From positions 760,001 through 824,000 of the forward strand of contig JAJTWR010000338.1 in assembly GCA_021613335.1 (NCBI GenBank): 64,000 bases of DNA, read 5' to 3'. The stretch is from Whitmania pigra. Lineage: Eukaryota; Annelida; Clitellata; Hirudinida; Haemopidae. Position 1 is the first letter of the stretch, and each line of letters opens with the position of its first letter. The position numbers and the translations under genes are program-made. The notes below the pieces were generated by a model. That model did no database searches. It saw only the letters and a program-made list of their open reading frames with translations, and was not told where the DNA came from. Below, one piece after another: positions 11,976 to 21,935 of this stretch.

Positions 11976-14900
11976 GTATAAACATAAACAACAAACAAAC
12001 TAATAATAGCAAATTCAAGCAATGTAGAACAATCGACTGACCCGTGATTATTACAATTATTTATTTGCTCATTTATCAACTAAAGTAGTTTCTAAAGTCA
12101 AAAATAAATTTATTACGATTAACATTCAAGGTCCTCCATTCACTCACCTCGAAAAGAGAGATTTCCTCAGAAATATGACCAGCGCGTTCTTGAGCGGGGG
12201 ACTGATGCGAACGACGGGCAACATGGCCGCGACGAGCAGACGAGTCGTTGCGAGGGGCAGGAAGGAAAAGTAGTCGAACGTGTCTCTGAACTTCGTTGAG
12301 TTGTCAACATAAGTGTGAGGGGAGTTCTTTAGGAGGGAGATTAGAAGTTCTGCGTTGAAAAATCATCGTAAATCATAATCATCACCATCTTCAATCACCA
12401 GGTTTAACCATTAAGTTTGATTTATATTCTTAAGGAGACAATTAAGAAGAACCAACCGCTAAAATGACCGGGCACTTGATCTCTACCCTTAGTAATGATC
12501 CTGTTGACGAGCTGATTGACAATCTCCACGGCAACGTTGCTGTGGACTTTTGAGCCCTCCTCCAAAATGGTCATGCCAAGAGAGTTCAAGTTCTGGGCGG
12601 GCGTGGGGAGTTGGAAGCCTCCTGTGGTGTTGGAAGCAGGTTTTCCGAAGCAGGTTTTGTTGGTGGAGACTTCCACGAGGGAGAAGGCGAAAGACACTAG
12701 TCCTTCCATGACAATGTCCCACTCGACCAGCCTGGTAATTAATTATGAGTTAAAAATGGTAGTGCTATTAAAGATGCGATAATTCGTTAAGTAATTAAGT
12801 GTTAAGACAATGTTCGCAATAAACGTGCACCAAGTGTCTGTAAACATGATGATGATGTGATAAATAAACATACATCATGCATTTGTGCACGTGACGATAT
12901 TATAATTAATAATGTCTTATTTCTCAGCATTTCAGCCTGCTATTACAAGGAATTGTTTACATTTGTTTGACTGAACCCATCACGTGACCAGCGACGTCAT
13001 AAGCTGGGACGGAGTTTTCTTGCATCCATTTTGATTCAAACTTTTTCCTTTGATCTTTGAAGCAATAGGTGACCACATGCTTGAGTAGGTCTAACACCTG
13101 GATGGAAAATTGGAAAATGAATGTGCAATTACTGACCAAACGAATGAATGAATAAATGAATGAATGAACAGATGAACGAATGACAATGCAGGGATAAATT
13201 ATTAAAATCACCTGGCTTTCAAATACTGAAATCTTTGAGATGGACAGAGCAAGAGAAATGACAAATGAAGATAACATCTCCCTCTTGCCACTGTGTTGAT
13301 GAGCCTACAAATTCACCATTGCAATATTATTCAACAAGTGATGATAACCTGAACATAGCATTTTAAATGATTGTTCTTAAGGATTATTAATAAATATTAA
13401 ATCACATTAAATATTAAATCAAAATAAATATCATAAAAAGTGACCTTCAAGTACTTAATGAACTCCTTCCCAAGTTCTTGGTTCTGCTTGATCGAGAAGG
13501 TCATGTGGTAGATGACAGTGCTTTCTATTTGCTGGTTTCGAGACGTCGTTGAAGATGTAGTGGTTGCGGGCGGATGCGACAGAGTGGGGTTCTCCAACAT
13601 GTCGATACTGGAAAATAATTTTATCGGTGAATCAGAAGACAGAACTTGTGTCATTGGCAAAGCAATGTTTTGTCATCAAATGACATTCAATGTGAACAAT
13701 GAAGCCGACACTCACAATTGCTTGCTCGCGTTGTCAACGGCGACATGTAATTCAAAAAGTTACTCACTCATCTATGATTGTTCCGACAACCTCATTCGTA
13801 CGAGATTCATTTTCAACTTCGCCATTGAAGTACCTAATTATTCCATCCAGCAACAAATTCTTGCAGCCCTGAGAAGCAAAAGACCGATGCAGATGATTAC
13901 ACAATTAAATCCTTGTCAGAACTTTAATGAGACCATATTAATTAATTAACCATGCCATAAATAAATAACAAAACTACCCATGGCCCTCCTCGTCATTTGG
14001 AAAACATAAGAAAAAAATTGAGTAAATTTATTATAAGATAAAAATTAACTAATTAATTAATTCTCAAATACAATTACAGCAATCAAACCTTAGAAGATAG
14101 AATGAGCAGCTGATAAATGAGCGGAGGTATCTCCTGCACGTCGATGCTGTGCATGGCTTTCATGAATTTCAGGACGATAGATTGGAGTTCATCGACGGAA
14201 AGATGGATTTCCTTAAAGACCGAGGCGAGGTGAACGACAGAACTGCTGTTCCAACTGTCAAAAACAAAAGTCTTCTTCAATATCAACAAACTCGACATTC
14301 CATGCCACCAATGAAATCCAAACTCAATCTTAGAAAAATTTCTCATCACTGCTATTGAGTTTACATTATGCTTAATTAGTAATAAAACTAATTATATATT
14401 ATTAATTATTATTATATGGGTAAAAACTATAATATGGTCATTGCTGGTGGTCATTCAAATTATTCTAAACTTAATAATCTCCAGAATCAGAATCAATGAT
14501 GAACACAAAACACATGCTTCTGTAATTCTCATGCAAATTCAATTCGCTTTTAAAATCTCCCTCGTTTATGAAACTTATCAGTCTCGTATATCTCGATGCA
14601 GATAATAAAGAAGCATTGAACCGACTTGATCGAACAGATGCTGTTGACGACCGAATTCTGAAACTCCTTCCCTCCGACCGATCCCGTTTCCACGGGAACG
14701 GAGTACTTGGTTCCGACGAGGTGCAATAGCTTCGGAAGTAACTCCAAAAACCTGTCACATTCATCGAATGGCTTCAAAATCAGGAATACATATTCCAATG
14801 CATAATTAATTATTCATGAACATTATTTACCTGTAACTCTCAATCTTTGGGTTCCTCAGATAGGCAGTGATGGTGTTGCTTAACTTTACAAGAAACAAAA

Positions 14901-15988
14901 CTGGCAGGGAATCCATCTAAGCAGGAATATATTTTATGAAGATATGTATAAATAATTATACATACAATATATTTATATATATATTTATCTAATAATATTA
15001 GATAAATCCAGAAGTAATGGAAAAGTCATAATTAAAAGTGCATAAAGCCCGTAAAAGTTTAAATACAAATACCAACGATTTATTTAACTCATGAAGTTTA
15101 AGAAAAAAAGTTTTTTTTAATTTGACATGAGTGCTTAAGAACAAAAAATAAATGCTTATAATAGTTATTAAAAGATAAATAACATCAATTGTATATCCAC
15201 ATAATGACGATCAAGATCGCAATGTTCATTGTGCAAGCAAGAATGATCAAAAACGAATTCGCTACAATGTCTCATTGTACTTAACTAAATCCTTATCACT
15301 CACATCACCATGGTTACACAAATTTAAACATAACTCAAGTTGTCTCACCTCAACAATGAGGAGCCTAACAAGCTCTGTAGCCACCTTTATGCTCAAATCA
15401 TGATGGGCTAAGAACTCCACACAAGTCATGAATAAACAAGTCATTTTAGTGCCCAACAACAATGAAGACTGAGATGAAGCAAATGTTTGAGATGGTGTCG
15501 TCTTTGGCTGTGATTTCAATCCTGGAAATGTTTTTCAAAATAAAAAGTTGAATCTCATTTATGCATTAATACCACAACTGAATCAACTTGATCAGCAAGC
15601 AAATGCATTTCCAAACAATTAAATCACTAATCAAACTTTGTTTATGACCTTTGAATAGAGCCATGAGAAGTTTCATAAAATTCTGGTCCCCAGTAGTCAA
15701 AATCCTTTCAACCATTTCAATCATCTAGAGCATTAAAAAAAAATTTTTTCAGAAACTAATAGAGATTAAAAATACAAACTTGTGAGAAATTATTGTTTCA
15801 GTATTGCTTCTTAATTATTGAAGGCACAATGGTTATCTAAACTGGATTTTCAAAAGGACAATAAAGATAGTCTAAATTATTCAATTATGATTCAAAATTT
15901 CTACCTCATCTTTTGAAATATTTTCCAAAACACCTCCTAATCGTTCCAATTCATCGTTTGCTGACAAAGCTAGAAGTTCTTTTTCCAT
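6362..15988 (-). CDS. FANCI: Fanconi anaemia group I protein
   Basis: About 30 minus-strand exons run from ATG at 15988 (context AACATGG) to a stop near 6362. FANCI pairs with FANCD2 as a DNA clamp in interstrand-crosslink repair and is monoubiquitinated in the nucleus. Family hallmarks are visible in order: QEIPPLIYQLLILSSK (about 14090-14150), QVLDLLKH-like (about 13090), the block around FLRKSLFSRKIEMRKMAVSGF across 12148-12190 and 11706-11814, LHELVQTSIPFG (about 8060), a lysine-rich stretch (7092-7168) and VNLMLHFKVSTSRDFRI (about 6620-6680). The lysine equivalent to human K523 is codon 11796-11798, residue about 539. The C-terminal tail is unusually acidic (D/E/S-rich), where the human protein ends in a basic KKKRKK. 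The length is close to the human 1,328 residues. The last exon could instead splice at GAG|GTAATC near 6390, which leaves the final residues unsure. A 16-nt microexon at 10336-10351 is needed to keep phase. Confidence 0.93.
7182..7430. repeat. AT-rich tandem repeat in FANCI intron
   Basis: The core ATGATTTATTAAGTAAA recurs four times with a period of roughly 57-59 bp, plus degenerate half units (for example at 7380-7430). It lies in an intron near the 3' end of FANCI and looks like ordinary tandem expansion. Confidence 0.8.
11882..11974. repeat. (AAT)n microsatellite in FANCI intron
   Basis: AAT repeat, briefly interrupted, between two FANCI exons. It generates a spurious Ile/Tyr-rich open frame on the minus strand. 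Confidence 0.9.
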
Positions 15989-16512
15989 GTTTTGGCGGAA
16001 TGGTTCAAGATGCCCACTCTGACAAAAAGAGAAGAATTTAAACTACGCTTTTGACCAGCTTTTATGTAAAATATCAGCAAAAGCTAATATAAACGACTGA
16101 CAACTAAATTTCGCATCAATTATGCCTCGAAATCGAAACTAACTTAATAAATACAGCGCGCCTACAATATTCAAAAAGTGAACTTATAATAAACAATCTA
16201 CAAACAAACCTTTTTAATAAAGCAGTTTAAGGATGTAAACTTGCATTTATTTATATATTAAAATATATTTTTTAAATTAATTTTACGTTAAATATTAATA
16301 ATTTTAAATATATTTTCAAACAAAAGTAACTAGCAGTAAGACTTTTTATATGAAATCGTTATCAAGGGGTTAAAACATTTATTTCACAATCATATTGAGG
16401 CATGAGAAAGCAATTTACGACTTAAGACTACCGATTCGTCACTGGTTTAGTCAGTGGTTAATGGCCCCCGCCAAATTGTTCTAGACCAGCTCACACATAG
16501 TAGCTAAGCTTT
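15989..16512. promoter_or_regulatory. 5' flank of FANCI
   Basis: AT-rich sequence upstream of the FANCI start codon, ended by a hAT MITE. Promoter activity is inferred only from position. I see no strong TATA box and no CpG-rich block. Confidence 0.3.
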
Positions 16513-16520
16513 GCTCGACC

Positions 16521-16959
16521 CAGAGGCGTAGCTAAGGGGGGGCCGGGGGTACATATGTCCCCGGGCGCCAAGATACAGGGGCAAAATGAGGCTTAATGCA
16601 TCAATGGGACAGGATTGCTCTTCTTAGTATAGAAAGAGAAACGCTTGAGAAAACAGACTTTGATGACGTTATTGATCAGTTTGCAACTGTTAAATCAAGA
16701 AAAATAAATCTATTTTAGACAGTATTAGACTACTATGCATGTAAATCATCTTAGACTGTGACTGATTGGGTGAAGCATGCGCTACCACATTTGTAGAACG
16801 TTTTTTCACTTTTAAATGGATGCCTTGTGCCATTAAAATTTGATTTTTATTTCAATTTCAAATTTAGTGTAATACAGTAAGATTAAATATATAAGACATG
16901 GAAAAGGGCGCCAATTCTATAGTTTGCCCCCGGGCGAAAATACCCAGGCTACGCCTCTG
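16521..16959. mobile_element. Non-autonomous hAT-type DNA transposon (MITE)
   Basis: Length 439 bp. The left end CAGAGGCGTAGC matches the right end GCTACGCCTCTG as a perfect 12-bp terminal inverted repeat. The inner repeat is imperfect and GC-rich (CCCCGGGCG / CGCCCGGGGG). A perfect 8-bp target duplication GCTCGACC flanks it at 16513-16520 and 16960-16967. The 8-bp duplication and CAG..CTG termini fit the hAT superfamily. No transposase frame is present, so it would have moved in trans. Confidence 0.9.
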
Positions 16960-17111
16960 GCTCGACCCATTCGAAACAAAATTGGCCAATGATTTTTTTG
17001 CTAATGAGATTCGCGAAATAACCCTTTCACATGTATTTAAAAATACGTAAAGTTGCTCAGTCATAACCACGGGAAATACCAGTGCAGCAAAAGACTAACA
17101 AATAAAACAAT

Positions 17112-17185
17112 TATCTCCAACGGCATAAAAAGTTGTATGAGACAGTCATTTATTCAAAATCAAACTCAAAAATCTATCTAAATCA
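17112..17185 (+). mobile_element. LINE 3'-end fragment (short copy)
   Basis: About 74 bp closely matching the end of the larger LINE fragment at about 17700-17772 (shared TTATCTCCAACGGCAT and CAGTCATTTATTCAAAAT). It abuts the point where the first Kir copy loses homology to the 5' coding region of the second copy, so it marks the break. Confidence 0.65.
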
Positions 17186-17442
17186 AGTCCTAAATAGTTA
17201 TCTGTACTTCAAGTTCTAAAATTCTACGGACTGTCAAAATATTATATATCAATGCATACTCAGGTTGGTGACACAAAATTTTTGTACTCAATATCTAATT
17301 TATCTAATTTTGAGAAATATTGGAAGGTTTTTTAAGGACAATAATAACCAGATAATAGGGGATAGTTCTGTTAGGCTCTAGCAAATGGGTCCTACATAAA
17401 CTTAAAATGGTCATGAATACAACTGTAAGAGTCATCTTCAAT

Positions 17443-17775
17443 GCCAGGTTCTTTGATTACGTATCGTCCCTGCTTGATGATCTACACTGGTTGCGCACCA
17501 CACAACGATATCCTAAAAAGTTTCACAGTTAACAAGATGCTCATTCGTCAATCTCATCAAAACCTACGAACACTCATAAATAAAACGTGCTCTCCATATA
17601 GAATGGTCTTCCTTCGCTCGACGGACTCTGCCAACTTCATCGTCCCTGGCATGCACTACGGAGACAGATCATTTTATGCAGATACACCACGGAAATGGAA
17701 TTATCTCCAACGGCATGTAGAGTTGAATGACACAGTCATTTATTCAAAATCGAACTCAAAAATCTATCCGTTTAA
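17443..17775 (+). mobile_element. LINE reverse-transcriptase C-terminal fossil
   Basis: The translated pieces LLDDLHWL and GDRSF..DTPRKWNYL..SKSNSKIYPF match the widespread non-LTR element tail of the form LHWLP ... GDRSFSVAAPRLWNSLP ... FKSKLK. The pieces sit in different frames, so it is a dead fragment. It interrupts the intron before the first Kir exon: the matching intron in the second Kir copy is continuous. TGTTAGG occurs on both sides (about 17369 and 17913) and may be a target duplication. Confidence 0.6.
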
Positions 17776-17973
17776 CCAACCAGTTCAACACATGTTGACA
17801 AGTTTGAGCTTGCTCGTGAGTTTTATTGTTCGGTATTGATCGCCATAATGCCTTTTACATCGCAGATACTATGGCACTTAAAATATAAACTTAGACAAAT
17901 AAAAATTAGATAAATGTTAGGTCATGTTTAAATGCTTTTATTAAAATTGCTTACAATATTTTTTTCCTGTCAG

Positions 17974-19780
17974 GGAACAAACTCAAGGAATGTTGCTCGA
18001 ATTTCCATTCGTTCAGTTGGTCAGAACGAAGCTGGAAGATTTTCTGAACAAGGGCGGCGCTTTGTTAACCCACAAACCGAACGACTAGTCTCGAAGGACG
18101 GAACTTGTAACATACTTTCTAAAAACGTACCCAAGGAGCATAACAATTGGTCGAGAGACATTTTCACTACTTTATTAGATCTTCGATGGAGATATATCAT
18201 ACTAGTTTTTGCTGCTGTCCTGGTCGGCAGCTGGTTCTTTTTTGCAATTTTGTGGTGGGCGATATCTGTTTTGCACGGAGATCATCTGGCGTTCAATAAC
18301 ATGATTGGAGAGAATAATTCACTAAACAACATATTGAATGTTGATGGTTTAACCATTTCAAACATATCTGGAATGTCACAAAATAGAAGCGAGCCTTTTA
18401 ATTCCACATCAAGTGGCACTTTTGAGATCAAAGAGCTCCTGGATTCTGGCTTACCATGTGTGTATGGTGTTCACAATTTCATAACAGCACTCCTCTTCTC
18501 TGTAGAAACGCAGCAGACAATTGGATATGGGACTCGTTATATCACTTCTAACTGCATATATGGCATAGTGCTGCTGGTTGCTCAGTCATGCACTGGAATG
18601 GTTTTACTAGCTCTGACAACTGGAATCATACATTCTAAAGTGTGCAAGCCAAAAAGTCGAGCCCATACCATGATGTTCAGCAGGTTTGCAGTCATATGCT
18701 TAAGAGACGATGAATACTGCTTGCATTTCAGAGTTGGAGACATGCGAAAGTGAGTAACTTTTTCAAGCTTTAGGTGCAACAATCGTTTCAATTGGCAGTG
18801 CTTTATTGTGAAGCATCAATCACGGCATTAACTCTTAATGGTTCGATTATGTTGTCAACCTAAAAATAAATGTAAATTCTCAGCATTCTCACTACGCACT
18901 TTATAAGTGTTTCAAGTGCAAAATTATTAAACACAATTTCTTAACCAGGTCGTATCTCATTGGGACTTCAATAAGAGCCATAGTAATGAAAGCAAAGCAG
19001 GGTGATGAAAAGTTGAATCCACTCTCTCAACATACTTTGGAATTGGAGAATGACTTGAAGGACACGTCGCCACTTCTCATTTGGCCGGTGACCATGGTTC
19101 ATCGAATCAATGAAAGTAGTCCTCTGTGGCACATGTCCCCAGAAGAGCTCATCTTGGCCAAGTTTGAAATCATCGTCGTGCTAGAAGGTACGATCGAACA
19201 TACTGGTATGACTGCCCAGTTTAGAACAAGTTACTTGCCTTCAGAGATTCTCTGGGGAAATCATTTGGCTCCTCTGCTTACATACCAAAAGCAAAATGGA
19301 AAATATGAAATTGACTTTACACTTTTTCACAACGTCACTCCTATCAACATGCCTGAGTGCAGTGCAGAGGTTTATGCAAGAGTGAAACATTCTGAAAACA
19401 GGGTAGTTGGGAGTAATCCGACAGGCTTTGCGACCGGCGGCTTCAAGCGTATTTTGTCACGTAACGCTCGGAAGAAAATGAAACCGAAAGATGCGAAGGA
19501 TGACCGACTAAATTCTCCTGAAATAAGTGGCAATAAATCCCTCCAATGGAAGTTTCCAGGTAACCCAAATTTGACCAGAAACTTCTTCAAATTAAAGAGG
19601 GAAAGAATAATTGGAAATAAATCTCTCCATTTGAAACTGCCAGGTAACCCATATTTGCTCATGAACGGTCTCTCCGTTAATGTAGCCAGAAATCTCTTCA
19701 AGCGTTGTTTGTCATACAATTCTAGCAAGACAAGGCCGGAAAATGTAAGGGGTTACCAACTAATTTCATGGAATAAGTAA
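17974..19780 (+). CDS. Inward-rectifier K+ channel (Kir), copy 1, 5'-broken
   Basis: Two intact exons, 17974-18749 and 18949-19780, join at CGAAA|GTCGT. Kir landmarks appear in order: the amphipathic slide/M1 start (LFTTLLDLRWR-like), M1, a long extracellular turret with several N-x-S/T sites, a pore loop with TIGYG between two conserved cysteines, M2, the RVGDMRKS strand and a cytoplasmic Ig-like domain (ILAKFE..VLEGT.E.TGM, SYLPSEILWG). It should form a K+ pore in the plasma membrane if translated. The M2 acidic residue (D172 of Kir2.1) is a leucine, and the E224 position reads lysine. Remnants of the 5' coding region at about 17185-17262 carry an in-frame stop and are cut by LINE sequence. 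Unless a new 5' exon is used, this copy lacks its N-terminus. The C-terminal tail is expanded by tandem repeats. Pseudogene or neofunctionalised copy: undecided. Confidence 0.75.
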
Positions 19781-19992
19781 AAGTGAACTTCTCTAGGGAC
19801 AACCTTTCAGCTTTTTCCAAGGGTAGCAAACTTTTTTTGCACAATTTGAGGAGACGACCTTTTTTGTCTAGTCTTTCCCCTGAATCTCTTCAACGAAAGG
19901 TGCAAGGTAACCTAAAATTGTTTATTCGATGTGAATGCAGCCAGAAACTTTTCAAATCAAGAAGGGAAAGATTGAGATCTCCAAAAAGCTAA
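19781..19992 (+). pseudogene. Third tail-repeat unit after the Kir copy 1 stop
   Basis: The open frame after the stop resembles the tail of copy 2: SPESLQRKV..NLK..CSQKLFKSRRERLRSPKS against SPEISGNK..NLS..NAARNFFKSKRERPKSARS. A stop codon at 19778-19780 separates it from the coding frame, so it is a decayed former C-terminus. Confidence 0.6.
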
Positions 19993-21377
19993 CAACAATT
20001 TTCTGTATATTATCTTTTAATTTGTAATATGTCAAATTTTGTCCTTATTTGCGCTTCGATCTGAGTTCATTTAAAAATCTAACTTAGAACGTGTTCTAAT
20101 GCCTTTTACTGCATTTGAACTAGATTTCCATGTTTCTATTGAGTTTTACCATGTTTAAAACATGAATGTGTTTTGTTAAAAGTCATGTAATAATCACAAT
20201 ACCTGTTAAGTCTGATGGACGAAATTTTCAAAACATGCAAAGCTTACGAATAGCAATATTCGATATAAGATATGACTTATATTCTAGGATAGATGTATAC
20301 AGTTTATACTTTTGCTCCTTACGAAATTACTAAACGTCAGGGGATAACGGCCTTGTTCAAAGAATATCATCCACCTTATTCTGTGCAGGTTGGCATAAGC
20401 ACTCAAAGATTAGGATAAATTCAAATAAAAATATATCTAAAAAATTAGTATGTATTTAAAGCAGATTTAAAACCCATCTAGTATCTCCAAAAAATTCTTG
20501 AAAGAGAAAAGACCGCTAAGCTTGAGAACTTCATTCATTCACAAACTATAAATCACCCAGCAACTGACTAAACCAAGAATTTAAAAAAATAATAAAATGC
20601 ATAAAAATTTAAAAAAAGAGGCTAGTTATGGATGCCAAGCCTTCTTCGAATCAACATTGGAACCAGTTTACGCAATAGCAACCGCTCCCCATCAGATATC
20701 AGAAGGAAATTTCAAGAAATTAAAACTTCTTGAACTTCTTGTTATTATAGGCACGTTGTAGTTCAGAGCAGAACATGCTGTAATTTGAGAAATCAAAGAC
20801 ATTGGTTGTAGTCGTTTGTCAACTGATGCTTTGAATTAGTTAAATTTTCTTTCTTGCTATAACATAGGATATTATACCCGAGAGCATCTCTGCTTATTAT
20901 TATTTATAGTCCCATTCCAGTGTCCAGAGGCAATGAAATAACTGTCATAGATAACAAAAACATTAAACATCTTTTGAGCCATAGATGCCCTTTGAAGGGA
21001 TAAAGGATTTTAAATTAAACTAATAAAAGTCCTCTCTTCAAGTTGTGTAAGGGTTTATCATCTCTGAAAAAAAGCTGAAGTCCCGGTTTTGAACGTTTTC
21101 CTATTTACTGAGCAAAGATTTATTTTTAACCATTTCTAAATCTGAACTCAATTGAATTCAAATGCATTTAATATTTGCTAATTATTGAGTTCAATGGAGC
21201 CAATTTTGCCTAGCGGGGTTTTAGCAGTTACTCTCCAAACAAAAGATGAAATGGCAGAGAATCATTTCTATCAGTTTTTTTCCCTCGCTAACATAACATC
21301 ATAACAGCTATCAAAGAAACATTACTAATGAATAGAACAAAAACGATGATTGTTATGGCGCTCTACAAATGCACTTA

Positions 21378-21616
<239 letters not shown>

Positions 21617-21759
21617 CACCCTGCGATAACATTCTTTTGATATTCCTAAACCGAATGCGTTTTTTAACATGATGTCGCAACAACATTTGATGTGTCTTTA
21701 AAAATAATATTTGTATATATAATATTTTTGAGATTTAAAAGAACACTAAAAATAACTTC

Positions 21760-21935
21760 AAGATATTTAAACAACATTTTCTTAATCTACATTAAATTAT
21801 AACAAGATATTTAAACAACATTTGCTTAATCTACATTAAACTATAACAAGATATTTAAACAACATTTGCTTAATCTACATTAAACTATAACAAGATATTT
21901 AAACAACATTTGCTTAATCTACATTAAACTATAAC
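21760..21935. repeat. 44-bp tandem repeat, four units
   Basis: Four head-to-tail 44-bp units, each beginning AAGATATTTAAACAACATTT. Units 2-4 are identical and unit 1 differs at two positions. There are no spacers and no coding potential. Confidence 0.95.

Noticed and set aside
11855..12079. Tyr/Ile-rich minus-strand frame
   Set aside because: It is a microsatellite translation inside a FANCI intron.
19372..19728. 118-codon minus-strand frame opposite Kir copy 1
   Set aside because: It is antisense to the conserved cytoplasmic-domain exon and recurs opposite copy 2 only because the DNA is duplicated.
21760..21935. Possible CRISPR-like array
   Set aside because: The 44-bp units are contiguous with no unique spacers, and the host is an animal. 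It is a minisatellite.
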